Part shown: in pieces, positions 55,315-64,000 of the stretch | Layout: each line of letters starts with the position of its first letter | Position numbering within the stretch: position 1 is the stretch's first letter | Assembly (NCBI GenBank): GCA_016713535.1 | Contig: JADJOY010000025.1 | Coordinates: 1-64,000 of the forward strand | Direction: 5' to 3' | DNA: 64,000 nucleotides | Origin: JADJOY01 sp016713535 [NCBI: Deltaproteobacteria bacterium] | GTDB lineage: Bacteria; JADJOY01 | Position numbers and translations under genes: made by a program | The notes under the pieces: generated by a model | The model's input: only the letters and a program-made list of their open reading frames with translations | The model's database searches: none | What the model was told of the DNA's origin: nothing

Positions 55315-57249
55315 TCATTTGCAGGTCTTCTTGCCCTTCGAGGTCACGCAGCTCAGGGAGCAGCACTCGCTGTTCGCGGTACATGAAACTCCGCGGCTCT
55401 TGCAGGTTGGCGGCGCGCAGGCTGGTGCCGAGGCACAGCTCCCGTCGGCGCAGTCGATGGCGCCGTTGCAGTTCTCGTCGAGCCCGCCGGTGCAGACCTC
55501 GGCGCCGACGGTGCAGTCGAGGGCGCAGTTGCCGCAGCCTTCGCCCACGCTGCAGAGCGAGTCACCGCAGCACCAGCTCTGCGGCACGGTCGGGACGGTG
55601 GTGCAGCTCTTGCCGTTGGCGTTGCAGCGCGCGTCGCTGCACAGCGTCTGCGCGCCGCAGCAGTACTGCTTGTTGGGCTTGCCGGAGAGCAGCGAGTTGC
55701 AGTCCTGCGGACAGGTGCGGCAGTCCTCGCCGTTGCCGTCCTCGCACACGCCGTTGCCGCACACCGCGCCGGGCGTCGAGCCGCTCGCGCAGTCGGTCGA
55801 GCAGTTGCCGCAGGTCTCGCCTGCCTCGCAGGTGAGGTCGTGGTCGCAGGGCTCGTCGGCGCCGCTACAGTCCTCGTCGATGCCGTTGCGCGGGATGTCG
55901 GTGGCGCCGGGGTGGATCGCCGCCTTGGCGTCGTTGCAGTCGGTGGGGCCGCACGAGCCGCCCTCGCGCGCGTAGCCGTCCTCGTCGACGTCGGTGCACG
56001 GGTCGCAGGCGTCGCCGACGTGGTCGCCGTCGGTGTCGGCCTGGTTCGTGTTCGAGACCGCGGGGCAGTTGTCGTTCTCGTCGGGGACGCCATCGCCGTC
56101 GGGGTCGGAGAAGGCGAGCGTGTAGAGGTACGTGACGCCGGTCCTGGTGCCGATCGCGGCACGGTTGCCGCTCACCGACACCGACAAGCCGGCGCCGCCG
56201 TTGGTGCCGAGGTCGGCGAGGGTCATCTTCCCCGCCAGCGACCAGCCGCTGCCGACGCGCCGGAACGCGTACGCGGACCCCGAGCCCGCGAACGTCCCGA
56301 AGTCCTTGGGCGTGCCGATCACCGCCCAGTCGCCGTCGAGCGCGACCGCCCGGCCGAAGTCGTCCCAGTCGGCGGGGTTGGGGTTGCGGATCACGAAGCC
56401 CGTGAGTCCGATGAACGCGGCGCCCGGCCCAGGCAAGAAGCCGGTCGTGTAGCTGAACGGCGCGCCGACCAGGGCCGTCGAGCCGCTCTGCGCCACCGCG
56501 GCGCCGATCTGGCTCAGCGACTGCAACCCGGTATTGAGGCCGGTCTGCGTCCACACGCCGTTGGCGCGGCGGTAGTAGTACGCCGTGCCGTTGGAGTTCT
56601 CCTGCGGCGCACCGATGGCGGCATAGTCGCCATCGATGTCCACGCTCACGCCGTACTGCGCGTTGTTCTCGGTCGCCACCGAGAGGAAGCTTTGCTGAAG
56701 CGTCCATACCCCGGCGTTGCGGACGAAGATCAGCGCGCCGCCTCGGCTGCTCGAGTAGCTCGGCACACCGGCGACCAGCGTGTTGCCGCTGATGGCGAGC
56801 GCGGCGCCGAGCTTCGCGCCCGACGGGCTGCCGACGGTGTTCGGGAAGACGAGCTTCGCCTCCTGTGTCCACGTCGTGCCGGTGCGGGCGAACACGTAGA
56901 TCGCGCCGCGATCCGTGTAGGTCGCGTCGTCGAAGTTGGGTGCTCCAACCGCGGCGAGGTCGCCATCGAGCGCCACCGCCGTGCCGTAGCCGATGAGGGT
57001 CACCGGGTCGCTCGGGACGAGGTCCGCTTCGAGGGTCCAGTTCCCCGCGACGAGGCGGTACGCCGCGGCTGCGTTCATGGTGTCGCCACCGCCCAGGAGC
57101 AACGTGTCGCCGCTCAGGCTCACGGATTTCCCGAGCGTGCCGAGTCCGTGCGAGACCCGCGCCTCCTCGGTGACCAGCGCCGACGCGGCGGTGGTGAAGG
57201 CGAGGACGGCGAGCAGACCGAGGGCGAGCGACCGAAGGCGACCGTTCAT
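55315..57249 (-). CDS. Secreted FG-GAP/TSP3/MopE-like Cys-rich protein
   Basis: 644 residues from the ATG at 57247-57249, giving a signal peptide LRSLALGLLAVLAFTTAASA. Residues about 30-395 hold FG-GAP-type beta-propeller repeats (GTAVALDGDLAAVGAP, VSVDIDGDYAAIGAPQ, RAVALDGDWAVIGTP). Then a thrombospondin type 3 calcium unit ([15 protein letters not shown]), a MopE-like segment (DCNDAKAAIHPGATDIPRNG with DEDCSG), and a Cys-rich region. The last 25 residues (GVSCTANSECCSLSC, then KKTCK) look like a small cystine-knot module. Probably a surface adhesin or matrix protein. Confidence 0.85.
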   Translation of the reverse strand: MNGRLRSLALGLLAVLAFTTAASALVTEEARVSHGLGTLGKSVSLSGDTLLLGGGDTMNAAAAYRLVAGNWTLEADLVPSDPVTLIGYGTAVALDGDLAAVGAPNFDDATYTDRGAIYVFARTGTTWTQEAKLVFPNTVGSPSGAKLGAALAISGNTLVAGVPSYSSSRGGALIFVRNAGVWTLQQSFLSVATENNAQYGVSVDIDGDYAAIGAPQENSNGTAYYYRRANGVWTQTGLNTGLQSLSQIGAAVAQSGSTALVGAPFSYTTGFLPGPGAAFIGLTGFVIRNPNPADWDDFGRAVALDGDWAVIGTPKDFGTFAGSGSAYAFRRVGSGWSLAGKMTLADLGTNGGAGLSVSVSGNRAAIGTRTGVTYLYTLAFSDPDGDGVPDENDNCPAVSNTNQADTDGDHVGDACDPCTDVDEDGYAREGGSCGPTDCNDAKAAIHPGATDIPRNGIDEDCSGADEPCDHDLTCEAGETCGNCSTDCASGSTPGAVCGNGVCEDGNGEDCRTCPQDCNSLLSGKPNKQYCCGAQTLCSDARCNANGKSCTTVPTVPQSWCCGDSLCSVGEGCGNCALDCTVGAEVCTGGLDENCNGAIDCADGSCASAPACAPPTCKSRGVSCTANSECCSLSCVTSKGKKTCK

Positions 57250-57360
57250 GGAGGCTCCAGACCGGGGCCGATCGCGAGCGATCGGCGGCGAGGGTTCGAG
57301 CACGTGACGGCCGCGTGGGGGCGACCCGTAAATTCACGTAGGTCGTTCGACGCTAACACG

Positions 57361-57521
57361 CGCCTGGCATCAGGCGTCACCTGATAAAATGGCCGCCCCA
57401 GATTCAATGGCAACCGCCATTGAATTTCACCACAATACGCCATTGAAATTCTCTGATTTACGCCAGAGAATTTCGTTACTTCTTGCTTTCCGAACTGCGA
57501 GAGATCGCCCTGAAACAGGGC
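57361..57521. repeat. AT-rich cluster of four inverted repeats
   Basis: Between two secreted-protein genes. ATCAGG/CCTGAT (57369-57385), overlapping the alternative CGCCTG/CAGGCG (57361-57376); ATTCAATGGC/GCCATTGAAT (57402-57425, 4-base loop); GAAATTCTCTG/CAGAGAATTTC (57445-57474, 8-base loop); GCCCTG/CAGGGC (57507-57521, AAA loop). All are perfect. The fourth lies 10 bases from the stop of the 57531 gene and may be its terminator; the others lie in the upstream region of the 55315-57249 gene. Confidence 0.75.
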
Positions 57522-57530
57522 ATTTTCGCG

Positions 57531-59115
<1,585 letters not shown>

Positions 59116-59126
<11 letters not shown>

Positions 59127-60801
59127 GCCGGCCTCCCCGGGTGCCGGATCCGGCGCCGCGCAGCGCCGCGAAGGCGCGCTCGAGAGCGGCGAACGTGTCG
59201 CGGGTCTCGCGCCGCAGCGCCGCGGTGGCGTCGACCTCGTCGTCGAGGTGGGCGAGCGCCGCTTCCCGCGCGGCGCGATAGCTGGCCACGAGCGCCGCGA
59301 TCCGCTCGCGATCCGCGCCGCCGCGGAGCGCCAGCAAGCCGGCGAGGCGGCCCGCGGCGAGCGCCTGGTGGATCTCGAGGAGCGGTCGCTCGTACGGGGT
59401 CACGTCGGGCTCGGAGAGCGTGGCGGCGAGGCTCGCCTGGCTGGCGTCGAGCAGAGCCACGGCGCGCGCGCCCGCGGCCCCGGATGCCAGCTTGCGCGTG
59501 ACCGCCGCGTCGTCGTCGACGCCGAGCTCGGCGAGCGCCAGGCGTCCACGGTAATAGGCCGCGCGGATCCGTGCCGAGCACTCCCAGCGGCGCTGCCCGA
59601 GCGCGCGATAGGACGCGGCGGCTTCCTCGACCAGGGCAAGGGCGCGGCTCTCGTCACCGGCGAGCTCGTGGTGGCGAGCGAGCCAGTCCTCGACGTAGGC
59701 GGCGCCCATCGCGAGGTCCATCGCCTGATACTCGGCGCGCGCGCGGGCGAAGGTCGCCGCGACCTCCTGCCAGTCGGCCTGCCAGCGCGGCGCGCGGGAG
59801 GCGGGAGCTCTGGGATCGCTCGCGTCGAGCTCGCGACGCAGCCGCTCGTGGCGGGCGACCGCGCCTCGAACCTCGAGGTGGACGCGGCCCTGGGTGAAGC
59901 CGGCGGCGTCGAGTAGGCGGGCGGCGTGCTCGACCCGTGCCGCGGCCTCCGGCGTGTCCGCGCCCGCGGTGCTCTCGGCCGCGTCCGCCGCGACCTCCAG
60001 GTACTCGAGGAGGCCGGCGATCACGAGGTCCGCGCGCGCATCGCTCGCCGGCGCCGCCTCGAGCCGGTCGAGTGCCTGCTGCACGCAGCCCTTCACCACC
60101 AGCGGCGCCGCGCCGAGCTGGTGATGGAGCACTCCGCGCAGGTAGTCGAGCTCGGGGACCGGGTAAGTGGCGGCGAGAACGTCGGCCAGCGCAAGGGCCT
60201 CGCGAGGCCGCGGCGCGAGCTCGTGGGCGAGCGCGAAGCGCTGCGCCTCCTCCACGATGCGCGCTCGCACCGCAGGCGCGAGATCGCGAGCGGCGTCCGC
60301 GGTGACGAGCTCGTCGCACGCTTGCCGGATCAACGGCGGCGCGAACGGCAGGATCCAGCCACCCGCGTGCGCCGCGGCGCCAGCCGCGCCGAACGCGCGC
60401 GAGCGCACCAGCGCCGCCACCCACGCCTCGAGCGGCGTGCTCGCGTCGAGGCCATCGAAGGGCCGCGGCGGATCGAGCGGCAGCCGCTTCCCCGCGCCGG
60501 TCGCGGTCGTGAGCATCCGCGACGCCATCACGAGCCACGGTCGGTCGAAGCGTGGATGGACCTGCCCCGTGGCGTTGCCGAGCGCGGCGGCGAGGACCTC
60601 CACGGGCGGCACGCCGAGCTTCTCGGCGCACGTGACCACGAGCGCGAGCGCCCCGAAGTCGAGGCGCCCCGCCTCGAGGAGCGAGAGCTTGGGCTGTGGC
60701 GCGCCGATCAGGTCGGCGGCCGCGCGCTGCGACAGCCCGCGATCCTTGCGCAGGTCACGGAGCAGCGCCCCCAGGCGGGCACTCAGCTCACGGTCCTTCA
60801 T
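59116..60801 (-). CDS. XRE-family regulator with helical-repeat C-terminus
   Basis: 561 residues. The HTH lies at about 8-63 ([38 protein letters not shown]). The rest, nearly 500 residues, is alpha-helical and Ala-rich with TPR-like pairs ([60 protein letters not shown]). This resembles large regulators in which a TPR domain binds a peptide or small ligand. The overlap with the TSP3 gene suggests it controls or is co-expressed with the secreted proteins downstream. Confidence 0.82.
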
Positions 60802-60849
60802 GGGATGGGTATAGCGCGGCGGAGGAGTGGACCCGCCGCGCGGTCATGA

Positions 60850-61126
60850 ACGCGAGCGTCGTTCGATCCCCGATCGCGTCGCAGCGCGACCGCACGAGCG
60901 AAGCGAGTGACTCGGGGGTGGGGCCCCGCCGAGACCGCGCTCTCGGCGCGGCGGGGGGCTGGAACGTGCTCGAGCGCAGAGCCACTCGGCCGGCTCGCGC
61001 CACGATTGGACTCGTCGCTGGGCCCGTCGCAGAGCGACGGCGGCGAGCCAGGCGAGCCGACTCGGGGGTGGGGCCCCGCCGAGACCGCGCTCTCGGTGGG
61101 GCGGGGGGCTGGAACAGCCCCCCGCG
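60850..61126. repeat. Second repeat family, two 150-bp copies
   Basis: The 38-base block starting GACTCGGGGGTGGGGCC occurs at 60909-60946 and 61059-61096, exactly 150 bp apart. Each is followed by GCGGGGGGCTGGAAC. In the second copy this completes a perfect 10-bp hairpin (61101-61110 with 61116-61125). Upstream each has a GTCGCAG-type and GAGCGAAGCGAGT-like segment also found at 40.01-40.14 kb. No gene is seen in 60802-61381. Confidence 0.75.
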
Positions 61127-61312
61127 AAAACACCGTGGCCGACCGCCCGCGGACCCGTCACACGGGACCGGCGCTTCGCAAGGGGTGCTCCCAGCCACCA
61201 TGGCTGGGTCTCCCGGGCATCCCTGAGCGAGGCACCGGGCCGTGCCGGGTGTCGCGGACGGTCGGCTCACGAACCGAAGATACCACACCGATTCGCATTT
61301 GCAATAGCCATC

Positions 61313-61318
61313 TATAAT
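61313..61318 (+). promoter_or_regulatory. Candidate -10 element
   Basis: A perfect TATAAT in a short lower-GC patch 64 bp upstream of the 61382 ATG. A -35 is not obvious; the best is ATTCGC at 61291-61296 with a 16-base spacer. Confidence 0.45.
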
Positions 61319-61381
61319 GATTTAGTATCACGGTCGAGACGACGGCGAGGGAGCCACGGGGCGCCGTCCGGGAGGCCCGGC

Positions 61382-61750
61382 ATGTTGTTCCGAGAGAACC
61401 GCCGTCACCCCGATCCGACGCGCGCCCGCCGCAAGCTCTATTCGGAGCGCGGGCGCTGGGAGCTCGTCGTGGAGCGCGCGCCGAGCGGCATCTTCCTCGA
61501 CCTTTGGTGGACCGAGTGGCCGTACGCGCCCGTGGTCGGGTACTGCGCGAGCTCCGAGCCGGGGGGCGCCGAGCAGGCGATCGAAGCGCTCATCCACGCA
61601 CTCGAGTCCGTGCCCGAGAGCGCCAACGGCTGGGACGTCGAGGTCTACCTCCCGCCGAGCGACGACTCGCGCCCGGTCCTCGATCCCGGCGCGCTGAGCG
61701 CGCTACCGCGCTTCACGCGCGCTGCGGCCATGCCCGCGCTCGACGGCTGA
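61382..61750 (+). CDS. Small hypothetical protein
   Basis: 122 residues, cytosolic. It reads MLFRENRRHPDPTRARRKLY, then RWELVVERAPSGIFLDLWW, WPYAPVVGYCASSEPGGAEQ and an amphipathic helix AIEALIHALESVPES, ending in a Pro/Asp-rich tail. No family recognised. A TATAAT element lies upstream and no partner is adjacent. Codon use matches the window. Confidence 0.6.
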   Translation: MLFRENRRHPDPTRARRKLYSERGRWELVVERAPSGIFLDLWWTEWPYAPVVGYCASSEPGGAEQAIEALIHALESVPESANGWDVEVYLPPSDDSRPVLDPGALSALPRFTRAAAMPALDG

Positions 61751-62228
61751 GCGCGGGCGCTCGTCGCACGCGACTTGCACGGGCGCCCGGCTCGGGCGTG
61801 ACGCGGCCCGGCTGGCACGGTCCTCGCTGCTCGACGCCAGTGGCCGCGCTCGGCGGCCGTTGCGCCCCCATGCCCTCGCGACCCCACCTCGGCACCACGC
61901 ACGCCCCCTCGTCCGCGGCCGGGCGCCGCGAGCGGGCTCCGGCGGCGCGCCGCATCGCTCGTGAGTCCAGCGCGTTCGGCTTGTCCCACCGTGCCGCTCC
62001 GCACCGTTCAAGCTGGCGCGACGACCCACCGATAGGACACCCAAGGGGGCAGCGATCGCCGTCGCCGGCCCGGGAGCCGAGCGTTCGGCGTCGCTGTGCG
62101 CCCCGGTCCGATCTGGCCGCCACACGGGTCGGAGCGGCCGCCCGAGGCCACCGCCACCCCGGCGCGCCCGAGACCGAGCGGACTCACCCCACCCCGCCGC
62201 CGGCGAGGCCGACGAGGAACCCACGCCG
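61751..62228. other. Region upstream of cheR
   Basis: 478 bases with no convincing gene; open frames here are Arg/Pro-rich. It contains one sigma-54-like element (61813-61827). Confidence 0.45.
61813..61827 (+). promoter_or_regulatory. Candidate -24/-12 (sigma-54) element
   Basis: TGGCACGGTCCTCGC matches TGGCAC-N5-TTGC with one mismatch (TCGC) and exact GG-N10-GC spacing. It lies 400 bp upstream of cheR, which is far; a chance match in GC-rich DNA is possible. Confidence 0.3.
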
Positions 62229-63110
62229 ATGATCGCCGCGCACGCCCGAGCCGCTCCGGAGGCGGCGCCGCTGCCCGCCAGCATCGAGTTCACGCTCACG
62301 CCGCGCGAGTTCGACCGGATCCGCAAGCTCGTCTACCAGCAGTGCGGGATCCGCCTCAGCGACCAGAAGCGCGACCTGGTCTACAACCGCGTGGCGCGCC
62401 GCCTGCGCGCGCTCTCGATCACCAGCTTTTCGGCCTATTGCGACCTCGCCGAGAACACCTCGGGACGCGAGCTCGAGGAGCTCATCAACGCCATCACCAC
62501 CAACGTCACGTCGTTCTTCCGTGAGAGCCACCACTTCGACTACCTCGCCGCGGAGCTGCTGCCCCGGATCGCGGCGCGGCGCGATGCCCGCCATCGCCTG
62601 CGGGCCTGGTGTGCGGGCTGCTCGAGCGGCGAGGAGCCCTACTCGCTCGCGATCACCCTCGCCCAGACCGGCCTCTTCGACCGCGGCTGGGACGTGAAGA
62701 TCCTCGCCACCGACATCGACACCCAGATCCTCGCGCGCGCGGCCGCCGGCGTTTATCGCCGCGACAAGATGGACGGCCTCACCCCCGACCTCGAGAAGCG
62801 CTGGTTCGAGAAGACCGGCGGCCCTGGCGAGGGCCTCCGCCAGGTCCGTACCGAGCTCAGGAACCTGATCGCGTTCCGCCGCCTCAACCTCGTGGGCTCA
62901 TGGCCCATGAAGGGACCCTTCGACTTCATCTTCTGCCGCAACGTGGCGATCTACTTCGACCGCCCGACACAGGAGCGCCTGTTTCGCCGCTACTGGGAGC
63001 TGCTCGACCCCGAGCACGGCCACCTGCTGGTGGGCCACTCGGAGTCGCTCGCCACCCTCCAGGACATCTTCCGTCCGTGCGGTAACACGATCTACCGCAA
63101 GACATGCTGA
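62229..63110 (+). CDS. cheR: Chemotaxis protein methyltransferase CheR
   Basis: 293 residues. CheR methylates glutamates of chemoreceptors with SAM. The N-terminal helical domain has FTLTPREFDRIRKLVYQQC and GIRLSDQKRDLVYNRVARRL; the linker has ITTNVTSFFRESHHFDYLA. The SAM domain has RLRAWCAGCSSGEEPYSLAI, VKILATDIDTQILARAAAGV, then FDFIFCRNVAIYFDRPTQER and LLVGHSESL. It overlaps cheD by 7 bases. No receptor, cheA or cheW is in the window; the cluster probably continues to the right. Confidence 0.95.
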   Translation: MIAAHARAAPEAAPLPASIEFTLTPREFDRIRKLVYQQCGIRLSDQKRDLVYNRVARRLRALSITSFSAYCDLAENTSGRELEELINAITTNVTSFFRESHHFDYLAAELLPRIAARRDARHRLRAWCAGCSSGEEPYSLAITLAQTGLFDRGWDVKILATDIDTQILARAAAGVYRRDKMDGLTPDLEKRWFEKTGGPGEGLRQVRTELRNLIAFRRLNLVGSWPMKGPFDFIFCRNVAIYFDRPTQERLFRRYWELLDPEHGHLLVGHSESLATLQDIFRPCGNTIYRKTC

Positions 63111-63766
63111 CCGCGACCGCTCCTCGTCTCTCGCCCGAGCGCGAGTGCACGTTGCCGGACCCGTTGCCCGGGTTCGAGCACATCACGCGTTACTGGGACC
63201 CGCTGCACGGCGCCTACGCCGCGAAGATCCTGCCCGGCGAGTACTACGTCACCCGGCAGTCCGAGCTGATCGTGACGGTGCTCGGCTCGTGTGTCTCGGT
63301 GTGCGTGCGCGACGCGCGGCGGCGGATCGGCGGCATGAACCACTTCATGCTGCCGACCCAGTCCTCGAACGGCACCGGCTGGGAGGTCGCCGACCCATCG
63401 CAGGCCGCGCGCTACGGCAGCTTCGCGATCGAGCTCTTGCTCAACGAGCTCATCAAGCGCGGCTCGACGAGGAACGACCTCGAGGTCAAGATCACCGGCG
63501 GCGGCGCGGTGCTCGCCGGCATGACCAACATCGGCAAGATGAACGTCGCGTTCGCGCGCCAGTACCTCAAGACCGAGGGGCTCGCGATCGTCGGCGAGGA
63601 CGTCGAGGACATCTACCCGCGCAAGGTCTACTACCAGCCCCTCACCGGGAAGGTGCGCGTGCTCAAGCTCAAGAAGCTCGCCAACGACACGATCATCCAG
63701 CGCGAGCGGGCCTACGCGCGCGACCTGCGCAAGCCACCCAAGTCCGGCGACGTCGAGCTGTTCTGA
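63104..63766 (+). CDS. cheD: Chemoreceptor glutamine deamidase CheD
   Basis: 220 residues. The catalytic Cys63 lies in TVLGSCVSVCVRD and His80 in GGMNHFMLP; the third active-site element is in EVKITGGGAVLAG. Further family segments are NIGKMNVAFARQYLKTEGL and KVYYQPLTGKVRVLKL. About 40 extra residues precede the core (PGFEHITRYWDPLHG), and a tail ends KSGDVELF. The same DVELF ending is on the gene at 63869-64000. CheD deamidates receptor glutamines and can bind CheC-type phosphatases. Confidence 0.95.
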   Translation: MLTATAPRLSPERECTLPDPLPGFEHITRYWDPLHGAYAAKILPGEYYVTRQSELIVTVLGSCVSVCVRDARRRIGGMNHFMLPTQSSNGTGWEVADPSQAARYGSFAIELLLNELIKRGSTRNDLEVKITGGGAVLAGMTNIGKMNVAFARQYLKTEGLAIVGEDVEDIYPRKVYYQPLTGKVRVLKLKKLANDTIIQRERAYARDLRKPPKSGDVELF

Positions 63767-63814
63767 CGGTGAGCGGTGGTGCTGGGACCGGATCCGGGGC
63801 CGGTGCCGGCCCGG

Positions 63815-63849
63815 GTGCCCGTCGACGGGCACGCGGCGCGTGCCCCTCC
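63815..63849. terminator. Palindrome plus GGAG-family hairpin between convergent genes
   Basis: GTGCCCGTC-GACGGGCAC (63815-63832) is a perfect 18-base palindrome overlapping GGCACGCG-G-CGCGTGCC (63828-63844), which is followed by CCTCC. The two share GGCAC and cannot fold at once. Position between two convergent stops fits a bidirectional terminator. Confidence 0.55.
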
Positions 63850-63868
63850 ACGCCGTGCCCGTAGCGGC

Positions 63869-64000
63869 TCAGAAGAGCTCGACGTCGTCGCCGAGGTCGT
63901 CGGCCGCGGCGAGTGGCGCCCCACCACCGATCGCGCCCGGGCGCGCCGCCATGTCGAGACCCTCGAGCATCTCGAGGTGGCGAAGCAGGTCGGCGCGGTG
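63869..64000 (-). CDS. C-terminal fragment of an unidentified (probably chemotaxis) protein
   Basis: The last 43 residues before a stop at 63869-63871; the rest is beyond the window. It reads RADLLRHLEMLEGLDMAARP, a Gly/Ala-rich linker, then DDLGDDVELF. The final DVELF is identical to the end of CheD next door. Convergent with cheD. Family not identifiable from this piece. Confidence 0.6.
   Translation of the reverse strand, partial: HRADLLRHLEMLEGLDMAARPGAIGGGAPLAAADDLGDDVELF

Noticed and set aside
61504-62232. 242-codon plus-strand frame overlapping the 61382 gene and running into cheR
   Set aside because: Arg/Pro/Ala-rich with no domain; out of frame with two better-supported genes.

Overview
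The window is uniformly GC-rich, with dense genes on both strands, many 1-8 nt start/stop overlaps and no tRNA or rRNA that I can see. The content suggests a deltaproteobacterial lineage in the broad sense, most likely Myxococcota or a neighbour: a bacterial mevalonate pathway with class II HMG-CoA reductase, secreted thrombospondin type 3 and MopE-like Cys-rich proteins, a GAF-type sigma-54 activator, CheR/CheD, and many lipoproteins. This placement is inference from gene content; no marker gene fixes it.

Layout. 0-7 kb: end of a DUF3604 protein, a nucleotidyltransferase with a small partner, a sigma-54 activator divergent from a glycosidase-like lipoprotein, a HAD hydrolase and a frameshifted DHH phosphoesterase. 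8-18.4 kb: an isoprenoid block, fni (frameshifted), hmgR, mvk and mvaD in overlapping or near-overlapping order, then dodecin, a DHCR24/DWF1-like flavoprotein, a methyltransferase, a lipoprotein hydrolase and phosphomevalonate kinase. 18.4-29.8 kb: an ABC exporter pair, a two-helix membrane protein coupled to queE, a pmbA-tldD pair, a 704-residue ankyrin protein, a CDP-alcohol phosphatidyltransferase and a DUF4253 protein. 31.6-38.4 kb: nadA, a PilZ membrane protein overlapping a pseudopilin, and a second, divergent tldD-pmbA pair. 40-51.3 kb: a lipoprotein, a GT2 glycosyltransferase, alpha-glucan phosphorylase, an acyl carrier protein coupled to an acetoacetyl-CoA-synthetase-like ligase, an esterase, a GMC oxidoreductase, a secreted protein and a double VOC protein. 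51.6-60.8 kb: a hybrid histidine kinase, a small coupled operon with broken frames, and two secreted calcium-binding-type proteins behind an XRE regulator. 61.4-64 kb: a small orphan gene, cheR, cheD and the tail of one more gene.

The most unusual content is between genes. At least twelve intergenic islands carry short GC-rich hairpins sharing one design: an outer GGAG (or CTCC on the other strand), a 7-8 bp stem opening in GG and closing in CC, and a short loop. The stem sequence differs from copy to copy while pairing is kept. In three places these hairpins form arrays with units of about 160 bp (20.9-21.6, 29.8-31.56 and 38.46-39.95 kb). They occupy a noticeable share of the window, explain many long spurious open frames, and are the best candidate here for an undescribed system.

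Several genes are broken by one- or two-base indels in short homopolymers or dinucleotide runs. This may reflect assembly quality, so the frameshifts are reported but not interpreted as decay without read support.
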